In this document: positions 52,438-62,411 of the stretch, piece after piece
Layout: each line of letters opens with the position of its first letter
Numbering within the stretch: position 1 is the stretch's first letter
Assembly: GCA_002354095.1 (NCBI GenBank)
Contig: DEKX01000038.1
Span: 86,073-150,072 of the forward strand
Origin: Prevotella sp. UBA2711
GTDB taxonomy: Bacteria > Bacteroidota > Bacteroidia > Bacteroidales > Bacteroidaceae
DNA length: 64,000 nt
Reading direction: 5' to 3'
The notes under the pieces: model-generated
Told to the model about the DNA's origin: nothing
The model's database searches: none
What the model saw: only the letters and a program-made list of their open reading frames with translations
Translations under genes and position numbers: made by a program

Positions 52438-53718
52438 TTAGTAAGCAAACAAGGGGTAATCCTTCATTCGCTCGTTCACACACTTGCGCACGCTGGCTAT
52501 TACCTGTTCGTCCTCAGGAGCATTCAGCACTTCTTCAATCAGAGCAGCAATCTCCACCATCAGGTCTTCCTTGGCACCACGAGTAGTGATAGCAGGAGTA
52601 CCCAGACGGATACCACTGGTCTGGAAAGCTGAACGACTGTCGAATGGTACCATGTTTTTGTTGACTGTGATGTCAGCAGCCACCAGTGCATTCTCAGCCA
52701 CCTTACCAGTCAGTTCAGGATACTTCGAACGCAGGTCAACCAGCATGGAGTGGTTGTCTGTACCACCACTGACGATGGTGAATCCACGCTTGATCAGTTC
52801 CTCTGCCAGCACCTTGGCATTCTTCTGCACCTGCTTAGCCCACTCCTTGAATTCTGGTTTCAGTGCTTCACCGAAAGCCACAGCCTTAGCAGCAATCACG
52901 TGCTCCAATGGACCACCTTGCTGTCCTGGGAATACGGCAGAATTAAGCAGTTGCGACATCATCTTCGTTACGCCCTTTGGTGTCTTCAGTCCCCATGGGT
53001 TCTCGAAGTCTTTACCCATCAGGATGATACCACCACGTGGACCACGCAGTGTCTTATGAGTAGTAGAGGTCACGATATGAGCATATTTCACGGGGTTGTC
53101 CAGCAAACCGGCAGCAATGAGACCTGCAGGGTGTGCCATATCAATCATCAGCAGAGCACCCACCTTGTCGGCTATCTCGCGCATACGCTTGTAGTCCCAC
53201 TCACGACTGTAAGCCGAACCACCACCGATAATCAGTTTGGGCTTGTGCTCCAGAGCCAAACGCTCCATCTCGTCATAGTCCACACGCCCCGTTTCCTTGT
53301 TCAGATTGTAACCTACGGGTTTGTAGAGAATACCACTTGTATTCACCAACGAGCCATGCGACAGGTGACCGCCGTGATCCAAGTTCATACCCATGAAGGT
53401 GTCGCCAGGTTTCAGTACTGCCAGCAAAACAGCAGCATTAGCCTGTGCACCAGAGTGGGGCTGTACGTTGGCATATTCAGCACCAAACAGTTTGCATACA
53501 CGGTCGATGGCCAGTTGCTCCACCTCGTCAACCACCTGACAGCCGCCATAGTAGCGATGACCAGGATAACCCTCAGCATATTTGTTGGTCAGATAACTGC
53601 CCATAGCTTCCATTACTTGATCGCTGACGAAGTTTTCCGAAGCAATCAGTTCGATACCTTTCAGTTGGCGTTGATGCTCTTTTTCGATGAGCTCAAAAAT
53701 CGTGTTGTCTCTTTCCAT
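52438..53718 (-). CDS. glyA: Serine hydroxymethyltransferase
   Basis: GlyA interconverts serine and glycine and loads tetrahydrofolate with one-carbon units. The 426-residue product has SENFVSDQVMEAMGS, the HPHSGAQAN-type block, HGGHLSHGS and the PLP lysine in VTSTTHKTLRGPRGG. All are typical. It begins 21 bases after the rho stop on the same strand, so the two may be co-transcribed. Confidence 0.97.
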   Translation of the reverse strand: MERDNTIFELIEKEHQRQLKGIELIASENFVSDQVMEAMGSYLTNKYAEGYPGHRYYGGCQVVDEVEQLAIDRVCKLFGAEYANVQPHSGAQANAAVLLAVLKPGDTFMGMNLDHGGHLSHGSLVNTSGILYKPVGYNLNKETGRVDYDEMERLALEHKPKLIIGGGSAYSREWDYKRMREIADKVGALLMIDMAHPAGLIAAGLLDNPVKYAHIVTSTTHKTLRGPRGGIILMGKDFENPWGLKTPKGVTKMMSQLLNSAVFPGQQGGPLEHVIAAKAVAFGEALKPEFKEWAKQVQKNAKVLAEELIKRGFTIVSGGTDNHSMLVDLRSKYPELTGKVAENALVAADITVNKNMVPFDSRSAFQTSGIRLGTPAITTRGAKEDLMVEIAALIEEVLNAPEDEQVIASVRKCVNERMKDYPLFAY

Positions 53719-53739
53719 TTTCTTATTTAGTTTTGTTGT

Positions 53740-55680
53740 TTATCCATTCATTGACAGGAGGAATTCCTCATTCGAACGTGTCTGTACCAAGCGGTCGCGT
53801 ACAGTATTCATAGCCTCGATGGGGTTCATTTCGGCAATGTACTTACGCAGAATCCACATACGGTTCAGTGTAGTAGGATCCTGAAGCAAGTCGTCGCGAC
53901 GTGTTGACGAGAGTATCAGGTTGACCGCAGGATATACACGCTTGTTCGACAGCATGCGGTCCAACTGCAATTCTGAGTTACCCGTACCCTTGAACTCCTC
54001 GAAGATGACCTCATCCATCTTCGAACCTGTGTCAGTCAGTGCGGTAGCGATGATGGTCAGCGAACCACCGTTCTCGATGTTACGGGCAGCACCGAAGAAG
54101 CGCTTAGGCTTCTGCAGAGCGTTGGCATCCACACCACCCGTCAGTACCTTACCTGAAGCCGGTGCAACGGTATTATAGGCGCGAGCCAGACGCGTAATAG
54201 AGTCGAGGAAAATCACGACATCGTGTCCGCACTCCACCATACGCTTAGCCTTTTCCAGTACGATACCGGCAATCTTCACGTGGCGGTCGGCAGGTTCGTC
54301 GAATGTTGAGGCTATCACCTCGGCATTCACCGTGCGAGCCATATCTGTCACCTCCTCAGGACGCTCATCAATCAACAGCATCATGATGTAGGCCTCAGGA
54401 TGGTTGGCAGCAATAGCGTTGGCAATATCCTTCATCAGGATGGTCTTACCCGTTTTAGGCTGTGCCACAATCAGTGCACGCTGTCCCTTACCGATGGGTG
54501 AGAAAAGATCGACGATGCGAACCGAAGGATTCGTTGTCGCTGGGTCACCACAGAGTTTGAATTTCTCTTCAGGAAAGAGTGGGGTGAGGTGTTCGAAACT
54601 CACGCGGTCGCGCACTTCCTGAGGCAGACGACCGTTGATGGTCTTCACATCCGTCATAGCGAAATATTTCTCGTTGTCGTGTGGTGGGCGCACCATACAG
54701 TCTATCACGTCACCGGTTTTCAGTCCATAGCGCTTCACCTGTTGTGGGCTCACATAGATATCATCGGGCGACGACAGGTAGTTATAGTCGCTGGAGCGCA
54801 GGAAACCATAGCCGTCCTGCAACATCTCCAGAACACCATTACCTGAAATCAGATTCTCGAAGTTATAACTCTCCACAGGTGCATAACCCTTGTTCGGCAT
54901 GTAGGCGTTCATTTCCTGCATACCCATATTCTGAGTGGGTTGTGTCAATGGGCGGTCGAAGATGTCGAGGGTAGGAATAGCCTCACCGTCTTCGATGGGT
55001 ATATCCACAACGGTAATGAAGTCAGTACCGTCGCCTGGGTCACCAGCCCATATTCCGTCACTTGTTGTACCGACAGCCTCTTCTGGCTGCTGAGCCATTT
55101 TTGCCTGTAGTTTCTCGATGGCCTCAGGGTCAAAATCTCCCTCAGCTTCGTTAGCAGCCTCAGGAACCTCAGCCGCTTCAGTATCCTGTTCGGCATTCTC
55201 TGCCTTAGTTTCTGCTTCTGCTTCAGCTTCAGCAGCCTCACGTGCAGCTATTTCTTCCAGTTCCTTCTTCGATTTGCGACCACGTTTCTTAGGAGCAGGT
55301 TTCTCTTCTGCCTCTGTTTCAGCTACAGTTTCCGGTGCAGTTTCATCCACAGCCTTCTGTGCAGGCTCCGCTGCCTCAGCCTCTGCAAACAGGTCGTCGA
55401 GCGAAGGCTGTTTGGTCTTCGCAGGTTTCGTGGTTGAGGTGTCAAGTTTCTCGGCCTCGGCACCGTTCACCGTATAGACCTTACTGTCTTTCTTGGTAAT
55501 TCTGGTACGTTTACGTTTCGTAGCACCTCCGTTAGCTGCTGAGTCTTCAGCGGCTTTGTCAAGAATGGCATAGATGACCGTTTCCAACTCGTCATCCTGC
55601 TTCACCTTAACACCGAGGTCATTGGCTATTTCCATCAACTGGGGAATATCCATTTGTTCTAATTCATTCTTCGTATACAT
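53740..55680 (-). CDS. rho: Transcription termination factor Rho with a long acidic insert
   Basis: Rho is the hexameric RNA helicase that ends transcription. The 646-residue product has an N-terminal Rho_N fold (MYTKNELEQMDIPQLMEIAND), then an Ala/Glu/Lys-rich insert (about 60-260, including KKRGRKSKKELEE), an RNA-binding domain (GNGVLEMLQDGYGFLRS), and an ATPase with Walker A PKTGKTILMKD and SITRLARAYN. E. coli Rho has 419 residues; long charged inserts are typical of Bacteroidetes. A TACCTTTG box lies 93 bases upstream. Confidence 0.96.
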   Translation of the reverse strand: MYTKNELEQMDIPQLMEIANDLGVKVKQDDELETVIYAILDKAAEDSAANGGATKRKRTRITKKDSKVYTVNGAEAEKLDTSTTKPAKTKQPSLDDLFAEAEAAEPAQKAVDETAPETVAETEAEEKPAPKKRGRKSKKELEEIAAREAAEAEAEAETKAENAEQDTEAAEVPEAANEAEGDFDPEAIEKLQAKMAQQPEEAVGTTSDGIWAGDPGDGTDFITVVDIPIEDGEAIPTLDIFDRPLTQPTQNMGMQEMNAYMPNKGYAPVESYNFENLISGNGVLEMLQDGYGFLRSSDYNYLSSPDDIYVSPQQVKRYGLKTGDVIDCMVRPPHDNEKYFAMTDVKTINGRLPQEVRDRVSFEHLTPLFPEEKFKLCGDPATTNPSVRIVDLFSPIGKGQRALIVAQPKTGKTILMKDIANAIAANHPEAYIMMLLIDERPEEVTDMARTVNAEVIASTFDEPADRHVKIAGIVLEKAKRMVECGHDVVIFLDSITRLARAYNTVAPASGKVLTGGVDANALQKPKRFFGAARNIENGGSLTIIATALTDTGSKMDEVIFEEFKGTGNSELQLDRMLSNKRVYPAVNLILSSTRRDDLLQDPTTLNRMWILRKYIAEMNPIEAMNTVRDRLVQTRSNEEFLLSMNG

Positions 55681-55772
55681 ATATAATAATGTGTATTCGT
55701 TTGACTCTTGTTTTTTGAAAAATCGGGTGGAAATGTTTCACGAACGGAAACACTTTTGATTAATTTCGAGTG

Positions 55773-55780
55773 CAAAGGTA
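55773..55780 (-). promoter_or_regulatory. -7 promoter box (TACCTTTG) for rho
   Basis: The minus strand reads TACCTTTG 92 bases before the rho ATG. The long leader leaves room for autoregulation, as known for rho elsewhere. Confidence 0.55.
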
Positions 55781-55845
55781 ACCATTTTATTCTGATTATC
55801 CAAACATTCTTACCCGTTTTTTTTCTTGAATTGTTATTTCCTGAT

Positions 55846-58296
55846 TTACTCTTCTTCTTTGGTAGCAGCCGATGGCTCCTTTGGTGTAGCCGTTGGAGCC
55901 GCATTCGTCTCGTCAGGAGCACCCGGTTCTGCCGTTGTCTGCTGACCCTCGACAGCAGGAATTACCTCCTGTTGCAGACTGTCAACAGCCAGACTGTCGG
56001 AATCCGATGCCATTTTCAGATAGCCGCCACAACTGTAGTCTATCATGTTGGCAGTCACAGACTCAGGCTTTTGGAATTTAGCATGATATTGCTTGAAGGC
56101 TGGGTCGCCCAACACCAGTTCCAGGAAGTTTCCGCATACAGGCAGCGCCGTACGGTTGCCCTGACCCAGCTTTCCTGTACGGAAATGGATGCTGCGATAT
56201 TCGCCACCTACCCAAGCGCCTACTACCAGTCGGGGTGTCGTGCCCACGAACCAGGCATCACTGTGGTTGTTCGATGTTCCCGTCTTACCTCCGAAGTCGG
56301 TATCGTTCAGGTGTTTGCTGATGAATCGGTAGAGAGCCGAACTCGTACCGTGCATACCGCCCTGCAACAGTTGTGTCACGAAGAAGGCACTCTTCTCCGA
56401 AAGCGCCTGCTTTTCCTCCTGCTTTTCGGCATTATATATTTCTTTGCCGTCGCGATCCAGAATGCGGCTAACCAATACAGGTTTATGAGCTATACCATTG
56501 TTGACAGGTGTGCAGTAGGCGTTCACCAGTTCCAACAGGTTCACATCCGACGACCCCAGTGCCAAAGCCGGTGTGGCATCCAGTTTCGACTCGATACCCA
56601 TATCGTGTGCGGTCTTTACTATCTGAGGAATACCCACTTCCTGTCCCAGTTTCACAGCCACCGAGTTGATACTCATGGCGAATGCCTGTTTCAGGGTGAT
56701 ATTCTGATTCGAGAATCGTCCGTCGGCATTATGTGGAGCCCATGTTACCTCCTTGCCGTGGTCCATCACCTTCATCGAGATGTAGGAGTCTTCGCGTGTG
56801 TCACAGGGTGTGATACCCTGGTTCATAGCTTCCGCATAGACGAAGAGTTTGAACGTAGAACCAGGTTGGCGCATGGAGGTCACTTTGTCGTATTTCCACG
56901 TCTTGAAGTCCAGATCGCCCACCCAAGCCTTCACGTGTCCTGTCTGCGGCTCAATAGCCACGAAACCGCAGTGCATGAAGTGTTCCATATATCTGATAGA
57001 GTCGAGCGTTGACATTTCCTTTTCGATGAATCCCTGTTCGTAGTCAAACAGTTTCACGGGGTGGGGCAGATTCAGGTGGTAGTCAATCGAATCCTTATTC
57101 CCATCATATTTCTGCGACAGATATTTATAATAAGGTAGGCGCTTAGCCAAGTCCTCGATGAAATTCGGAATTTCCTGTCCGCGTTCGTCGCGCCACGGGT
57201 TCATGCCCAACCAATGGTTGTCGAAGTTTCTCTGTACGATACGCATCTGTTTGGTGACAGCCTCTTCCGCATAGCGTTGCATACGTGTGTCGAGTGTGGT
57301 GTAAATCTTCAAACCGTCCTTATAGAGGTCTATGTCGTTCTCGTTGCACCACGACTGCAATTCCGACTTCACCGCCTCACGGAAGTAGAGCGCCAGTCCG
57401 TCGTAGTTATTCTCCACGCTGTAGTTCAGGTCGATAGCCTTCTGCGTCAGGGTGTCGTAAGCCTCTTTCGTGATGTCCTTATGCTTCAACATATTGCTGA
57501 GCACCACATTACGACGGTCGAACGAGTTCTTCGGATTGATACGGGGGTTATAGTACGTCGTAGCCTTCAGCAGTCCCACCAGAATGGCACACTGGTCGGG
57601 TGTCAGTTTGTGAGGTGTTGTTCCGAAGTAAGTCTTTGCAGCTGTCTTGATGCCGAAGGCATTCGAACCGAAATCCACCGTATTCGCATACATCGTCAGA
57701 ATTTCCTTCTTGTCGAAGAACATTTCCAACTTCACGGCAGTTATCCATTCCTTGCTCTTCATGATGAGCATTTTCACACCGGGAATATACCCCAGCAAAC
57801 CGGTAGAATACTCCGTACGCACACGGAACATATTCTTCACCAACTGTTGGGTGATGGTCGATGCTCCACGGGCATCGTGGTGCACCACATAGTCTTTCAG
57901 TGCAGCAAACACAGCTCCGAAGTCGATACCGAAGTGCTGGAAGAAACGCTCGTCCTCCGTATCTATCAGGGCGCGCCAGAATATAGGGTTCACCTCCTCG
58001 TAGTTCACGGGTGTGCGGTTCTCGCTGAAGTATTTGCCTATCAGTACATTGTCGGCACTATACAATTCCGAAGCCTGAGGGTTTTTCGGATTCATAATCG
58101 AACTCATCGAGGGCGACTTTCCGAACAGCCACAGGAAGTTGATATCTACCATGAAAAGATAGAGGATAAATGCCACGATCAGCGAGGCGAAACCCAAGCC
58201 CGTCTTCGTGTACCATTTACGTCCTTGATACAATTCTTTATACCATTGCCAGAACTTCTTTGGTGCCTGACATGCCATTTCTACGTACTTATTCAT
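55846..58296 (-). CDS. mrcA: Class A penicillin-binding protein (PBP1A type)
   Basis: The 816-residue bifunctional enzyme has one N-terminal membrane span (about 36-56), a GT51 transglycosylase domain (EDERFFQHFGID with its catalytic Glu, and STITQQLVKNMF) and a transpeptidase domain with Ser480 in GSTFK, SINSVA and KTGTSNN. It polymerises and crosslinks peptidoglycan. A C-terminal Ala/Glu/Thr-rich tail (about 775-816) is probably disordered. The start overlaps the miaA stop by eight bases, so it is the last gene of the Lpx operon. Confidence 0.93.
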   Translation of the reverse strand: MNKYVEMACQAPKKFWQWYKELYQGRKWYTKTGLGFASLIVAFILYLFMVDINFLWLFGKSPSMSSIMNPKNPQASELYSADNVLIGKYFSENRTPVNYEEVNPIFWRALIDTEDERFFQHFGIDFGAVFAALKDYVVHHDARGASTITQQLVKNMFRVRTEYSTGLLGYIPGVKMLIMKSKEWITAVKLEMFFDKKEILTMYANTVDFGSNAFGIKTAAKTYFGTTPHKLTPDQCAILVGLLKATTYYNPRINPKNSFDRRNVVLSNMLKHKDITKEAYDTLTQKAIDLNYSVENNYDGLALYFREAVKSELQSWCNENDIDLYKDGLKIYTTLDTRMQRYAEEAVTKQMRIVQRNFDNHWLGMNPWRDERGQEIPNFIEDLAKRLPYYKYLSQKYDGNKDSIDYHLNLPHPVKLFDYEQGFIEKEMSTLDSIRYMEHFMHCGFVAIEPQTGHVKAWVGDLDFKTWKYDKVTSMRQPGSTFKLFVYAEAMNQGITPCDTREDSYISMKVMDHGKEVTWAPHNADGRFSNQNITLKQAFAMSINSVAVKLGQEVGIPQIVKTAHDMGIESKLDATPALALGSSDVNLLELVNAYCTPVNNGIAHKPVLVSRILDRDGKEIYNAEKQEEKQALSEKSAFFVTQLLQGGMHGTSSALYRFISKHLNDTDFGGKTGTSNNHSDAWFVGTTPRLVVGAWVGGEYRSIHFRTGKLGQGNRTALPVCGNFLELVLGDPAFKQYHAKFQKPESVTANMIDYSCGGYLKMASDSDSLAVDSLQQEVIPAVEGQQTTAEPGAPDETNAAPTATPKEPSAATKEEE

Positions 58297-59185
58297 ATTG
58301 TTTTATGTAGTTCAATATACAGTCTTTTTCATCAGGGTGAAACCAGCGCATTTCCTCGTCGCGTTTATACCAAGTCAGTTGTTTGCGAGCGTATCGGCGC
58401 GTATTGCCTTTTATGCGTTCTATAGCCTCTTCCAGTGTCCAGGTTCCGTCCAGATAGTTGAACATCTCCTTATATCCCACGGTGTTCAGCGCATTGTGCT
58501 GTCGCTTGTCAGCCATCTGTCTTACCTCGTCCAGCAGTCCTTCCGCCATCATTTGGTCCACTCTTTGGTTGATGCGCGTATAGAGTTCCTCGCGCTCTCG
58601 GTTCAGACCGATTTTCACAATCCTGAAGGGTCGTAATTTCTTTTCCTGTTTGCGGAACGACGTGTAGGTCTGTCCCGTCTGATAGCATATTTCCAATGCG
58701 TGAATCACGCGTCGGTAGTTCTTTCTGTCCACCACCGCCCAGTGTTCCGGGTCCAGTCGCTTCAAGTCTTCGCACAGGGCGTCGAGTCCCTCTTCTGCAT
58801 AGCGTCGCTTCATCTCCTGACGGATGTCGTCGCGAACGGTGGGAATGTCGTCAATCCCGTTGCATACGGCGTCGATATACATCATGCTGCCTCCAGTGAG
58901 CAGTTGTATGGGTGCGTGTCTGAATTCCTGTTCCAACACCTGTAGCACGTCCTGTTCGTACATCGAGGCGTTATAGTAGTCATCTATGCTGATGCTTCCC
59001 ACGAAGTAGTGTCGCACCTCTTTCAGTTGTTCGTCCGTAGGTCGTGCCGTTCCGATGCGCAGTTCACGGTAAATCTGTCGTGAGTCGGCATTGATAATCG
59101 GAATACCGTAGTGTTTTGCCAGACCGATGCAGAGCTCCGTCTTCCCAACCGCCGTAGGTCCCGTAATAACAACAAGAGTCTTCAA
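58289..59185 (-). CDS. miaA: tRNA dimethylallyltransferase
   Basis: MiaA prenylates A37 of tRNAs that read UNN codons. The 298-residue product has the P-loop GPTAVGKTEL at 9-18, NADSRQIYRELRIGTARP and a family-type C-terminus with RRYARKQLTWYKR. The start must be the TTG at 59185: a TGA lies two codons upstream and the P-loop follows eight residues in. The TTG comes from a TTGAA-rich simple sequence that fills the gap to lpxA. Confidence 0.95.
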   Translation of the reverse strand: MKTLVVITGPTAVGKTELCIGLAKHYGIPIINADSRQIYRELRIGTARPTDEQLKEVRHYFVGSISIDDYYNASMYEQDVLQVLEQEFRHAPIQLLTGGSMMYIDAVCNGIDDIPTVRDDIRQEMKRRYAEEGLDALCEDLKRLDPEHWAVVDRKNYRRVIHALEICYQTGQTYTSFRKQEKKLRPFRIVKIGLNREREELYTRINQRVDQMMAEGLLDEVRQMADKRQHNALNTVGYKEMFNYLDGTWTLEEAIERIKGNTRRYARKQLTWYKRDEEMRWFHPDEKDCILNYIKQYE

Positions 59186-59214
59186 CTTTCAACTCTCAAT
59201 TTTCAACTCTCCAC

Positions 59215-59988
59215 TTACCGAATCACTCCGCGCTTCGAGCTTTCGATAAACGAACAGATGTACTCCACTTCCTTCGAATCAGGATAGATGGCACGCGCTT
59301 CGGCGATACCGTCCTTCAGCACACCCTTGGAATAGATGATGCGGTAGGCGTCGTGGATGGCCTCAATGACCTCGTTCGAGAATCCGCGACGGCGCAGACC
59401 TATCAAGTTCACGCCTGCGTAGCGCACGGGTTCCTTACCTGCTATGACGTAGGGTGGAATATCCTGACTGGTGCGCGAACCGCCTTGGAACATGATGTAG
59501 CTGCCCACCTTGCAGAACTGGTGGAACAGACACGTTGCCGAGATGATGGCATAGTCTTCTACCTCCACCTCGCCGGCAAACTTCGTCGAGTTGCCGATGA
59601 TGCATCCGTTGCCTATCACGCAGTCGTGAGCCACGTGCATATTCTCCATCAGCAAGTTACCGCTGCCCACCACCGTTTTGCCTTTCGAGGCTGTTCCGCG
59701 ACTGATGGTCACGTTCTCGCGTATCGAGTTGTTGTCACCAATCTCACACGTCGTATCTTCGCCTTTGAATTTCAAGTCCTGGGGCTTCGTCGAGATACTT
59801 GCACCAGGGAAGAACTCATTGCCGTTGCCGATACGGGCTCCGTAGTGGATGGTTACATTATTCAGAAACTTATTGTTGTCGCCGATGACGACATTCTTGT
59901 CAATCACGCAGAATGGTCCGATGATGTTGCCGTCGCCCAACTGAGCCTCCGGGTCAACCACAGCCATTGGATGAATTTGATTTGCCAT
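59215..59988 (-). CDS. lpxA: Acyl-ACP--UDP-N-acetylglucosamine O-acyltransferase
   Basis: LpxA starts lipid A synthesis by adding a 3-hydroxyacyl chain to UDP-GlcNAc. The 257-residue product shows the left-handed beta-helix hexapeptide repeats (IGPFCVIDKNVVIGDNN, IGNGCIIGN), the catalytic His block AHDCVIG and C-terminal NLIGLRRRGFSNE. It lies two bases after the lpxC-fabZ stop, in the lpxD, lpxC-fabZ, lpxA order. Confidence 0.97.
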   Translation of the reverse strand: MANQIHPMAVVDPEAQLGDGNIIGPFCVIDKNVVIGDNNKFLNNVTIHYGARIGNGNEFFPGASISTKPQDLKFKGEDTTCEIGDNNSIRENVTISRGTASKGKTVVGSGNLLMENMHVAHDCVIGNGCIIGNSTKFAGEVEVEDYAIISATCLFHQFCKVGSYIMFQGGSRTSQDIPPYVIAGKEPVRYAGVNLIGLRRRGFSNEVIEAIHDAYRIIYSKGVLKDGIAEARAIYPDSKEVEYICSFIESSKRGVIR

Positions 59989-59990
59989 TT

Positions 59991-61373
59991 TTATTTATTC
60001 TTTACGATTTGAGCAGTGAAGGTAGCTTCGGCTACTACGTGGTCGCCTACGAAGATGTAGCCCTTCATCGACGAGATACCGTGGCGCACGGGAGCCAACA
60101 AATCTACTTTGAAAATCAGCGTGTCGCCTGGTACCACTTTCTGACGGAACTTCACGTCGTCAATCTTCATGAAGTATGTTGACCAGCGCTCGGGTTCCTC
60201 CAGCGTGTTCAGCACCAGCAGACCGCCACACTGTGCCATAGCCTCAATCTGCAGCACACCTGGCATCACGGGCTCTTCGGGGAAGTGGCCCTGGAAGAAA
60301 GGTTCGTTGGCTGTCACGTTTTTGATACCCACAATCGTGGTAGCACCCAGTGAAATCACCTTGTCAACCAACTGCATGGGGTAGCGGTGGGGCAGCAATT
60401 CGCGGATTTTGTTCACGTCCATCTCCGGAGCCTCGTTGGGGTCGTAGATAGGAGCCTGAATCTCGTGCTTGCGAATCTCCTTGCGCATCTGTCGCGCAAA
60501 CTTATTATTAATAGTATGTCCCGGGCGCGTAGCAATGATACGTCCCTTGATGGGCTTGCCTATCAGCGCCATATCGCCGATGATGTCCAGCAGTTTATGG
60601 CGCGTACACTCATTCTCCCACACCAGCGGCTTGTGCTGTATGTAGCCCAGCTCGTTGGCGTCGCGGTGCTCCACATGCAGCATGTCAGCCAACATGTCCA
60701 GACGTTCCTGTGTGGTCTGACGCTCGTAGATGACGATGGCGTTATCCAAGTCGCCGCCCTTGATGAGGTTAGCCTGCAACAGCGGTTCGATGTCGCGCAC
60801 GAAGACGAAGGTGCGTGCAGCGGCAATCTCCGTTTCAAACTGCTCGGCACTCTCCAGCGTAGCAAACTGTGAGTTGATGAATTTCGACTCAAAAGAACAC
60901 ATCGCCGTCAGCGAGAACTGCTCGTCGGGCAGAATGGTGATGCACGAACCCGTTGCCTCGTCTTTCACCTCTATCTTCTTTCGGATGATGTACCAGTCCT
61001 TGGGGGCATTCTGTTCCTCAACGCCCACCTCCTTGATGCGCTCCACATACTGGATGGCGCTTCCGTCCAAGATGGGGAACTCAGGACCGTTCACCTGTAT
61101 GGCGCAGTTGTCGATACCCATCGCGTAGAGGGCTGCCAATCCGTGTTCAACGGTCGATACGCGAACATCGCCCTTGCCCAGTACGGTGCCACGCTGCGTG
61201 TCCACCACATTCTCGGCAATAGCGTCAATCACGGGTTCGCCTTCCAAGTCTATACGCTTGATTTTATAACCAGTATTCTCAGGGGCTGGATTGAATGTCA
61301 CAGTGAGGTTTAATCCAGTATGCAGTCCTTTACCGAAAAGGGAAAAGCTGCCTTTGAGTGTCTTCTGTTTCAT
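59991..61373 (-). CDS. lpxC-fabZ: Bifunctional UDP-3-O-acyl-GlcNAc deacetylase / 3-hydroxyacyl-ACP dehydratase
   Basis: The 460-residue protein is a fusion. The first part (about 1-305) is LpxC, the zinc deacetylase that commits lipid A synthesis, with GKGLHTGLNLTV, TVEHGLAALYA and HKLLDIIGDMALIG. The second (about 315-460) is FabZ, the dehydratase of fatty-acid elongation, with LLPHRYPMQLVD and FFQGHFPEEPVMPGVLQIEA. This fusion is common in Bacteroidetes and couples the two uses of 3-hydroxyacyl-ACP. It lies six bases after lpxD and two before lpxA. Confidence 0.97.
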   Translation of the reverse strand: MKQKTLKGSFSLFGKGLHTGLNLTVTFNPAPENTGYKIKRIDLEGEPVIDAIAENVVDTQRGTVLGKGDVRVSTVEHGLAALYAMGIDNCAIQVNGPEFPILDGSAIQYVERIKEVGVEEQNAPKDWYIIRKKIEVKDEATGSCITILPDEQFSLTAMCSFESKFINSQFATLESAEQFETEIAAARTFVFVRDIEPLLQANLIKGGDLDNAIVIYERQTTQERLDMLADMLHVEHRDANELGYIQHKPLVWENECTRHKLLDIIGDMALIGKPIKGRIIATRPGHTINNKFARQMRKEIRKHEIQAPIYDPNEAPEMDVNKIRELLPHRYPMQLVDKVISLGATTIVGIKNVTANEPFFQGHFPEEPVMPGVLQIEAMAQCGGLLVLNTLEEPERWSTYFMKIDDVKFRQKVVPGDTLIFKVDLLAPVRHGISSMKGYIFVGDHVVAEATFTAQIVKNK

Positions 61374-61379
61374 GATGTA

Positions 61380-62363
61380 TTATTTGTTCTTCTTCAATTC
61401 TTCTATTTCCTTGCGCAGTGCGCCCAGTTCGCGATACATGTCGGGCAGTTTCTTCATCACGGCCTGAGCCTTGAAGAACACCTTCGGGTCGATGGCTGGC
61501 GCACCAATCAGCTGCTCGCCGTTGCCCTTGGTGTTGCTGATGACGCCACTCTGAGCACCGATGAATGTCTTGTCGGCAATGGTGATATGACCGGAGAAAC
61601 CAGCCTGTCCGCCCACCATACACCAGGCACCGACTTTTGTCGAACCAGCCATACCTACTTGGGCTGACATCACCGTGTTCTCGCCAATCTCGCAGTTGTG
61701 TGCCACCTGAATCAGGTTGTCCAGCTTTACGCCTTTGTGAATCACCGTCTGACCCATTGTCGAACGGTCCACACACGTATTGGCGCCGATTTCCACATTG
61801 TCCTCTATCACCACGATACCCATCTGGGGAATCTTGTCGTAACCCTCCTGGCTGGGGGCAAAACCGAAGCCGTCGGCACCGATCACTGCACCTGCGTGGA
61901 TGGTGACGTTCTGACCAATCTGGCAACCGTCATAAATGGTTACGTGGGGGTAAATCATCGAACCCTTGCCTATCTTCACGCCGTCGCCCACGTAGGTGAA
62001 CGGACCGATATACACATCCTCACCGATTTCTGCTGTCTTCGATATGAATGCCAGCGGGTCAACGCCCTTCTTCTTAGGCAGCGATGCGGCATACATCTGC
62101 ATCAGCTTTGCTACACACTCGTAGGCATTGGGCACACGAATCAGTGTGGCCGTGACGGGATGCTCCAGTACCACGTCGTCGTTGATGAGCACCACCGAGG
62201 CTTTCGTCTCGTAAATGAAATGAGTGTATTTGGGATTCGACAGGAACGTGATAGCTCCTTCTTTACCTTCCTCTATCTTCGCGAAGGTGTTGACTTTCGC
62301 CTGTTCGTCACCCTCTACGCGTCCACCGATAAAGTCGGCTATTTGTTTGGCTGTAAACTCCAT
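61380..62363 (-). CDS. lpxD: UDP-3-O-(3-hydroxyacyl)glucosamine N-acyltransferase
   Basis: LpxD adds the second acyl chain in lipid A synthesis. The 327-residue product has the N-terminal UDP-binding domain (FTAKQIADFIGG), a left-handed beta helix (IGPFTYVGDGVKIGKG) and the catalytic region QVAHNCEIGENT, with a C-terminal coiled tail ending in KEIEELKKNK. It is the first gene of the lpxD-lpxC/fabZ-lpxA-miaA-mrcA operon. A TACCTTTG box lies 29 bases upstream. Confidence 0.97.
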   Translation of the reverse strand: MEFTAKQIADFIGGRVEGDEQAKVNTFAKIEEGKEGAITFLSNPKYTHFIYETKASVVLINDDVVLEHPVTATLIRVPNAYECVAKLMQMYAASLPKKKGVDPLAFISKTAEIGEDVYIGPFTYVGDGVKIGKGSMIYPHVTIYDGCQIGQNVTIHAGAVIGADGFGFAPSQEGYDKIPQMGIVVIEDNVEIGANTCVDRSTMGQTVIHKGVKLDNLIQVAHNCEIGENTVMSAQVGMAGSTKVGAWCMVGGQAGFSGHITIADKTFIGAQSGVISNTKGNGEQLIGAPAIDPKVFFKAQAVMKKLPDMYRELGALRKEIEELKKNK

Positions 62364-62392
62364 TATTTTCGTGTAATTTTATAAAATCCTTG

Positions 62393-62400
62393 CAAAGGTA
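62393..62400 (-). promoter_or_regulatory. -7 promoter box (TACCTTTG) for the lpx operon
   Basis: The minus strand reads TACCTTTG 29 bases upstream of the lpxD ATG, so the lpx operon does not need read-through from the HD-domain gene. Confidence 0.65.
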
Positions 62401-62411
62401 CAACTTTTTTC

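Noticed and set aside
52750..53730. 326-residue plus-strand frame
   Set aside because: It is antisense to glyA, with no domain.
55708..58425. Two long plus-strand frames (434 and 403 residues)
   Set aside because: Both are antisense to the penicillin-binding protein gene, are rich in Cys, His and Arg as antisense frames are, and match no family I know.
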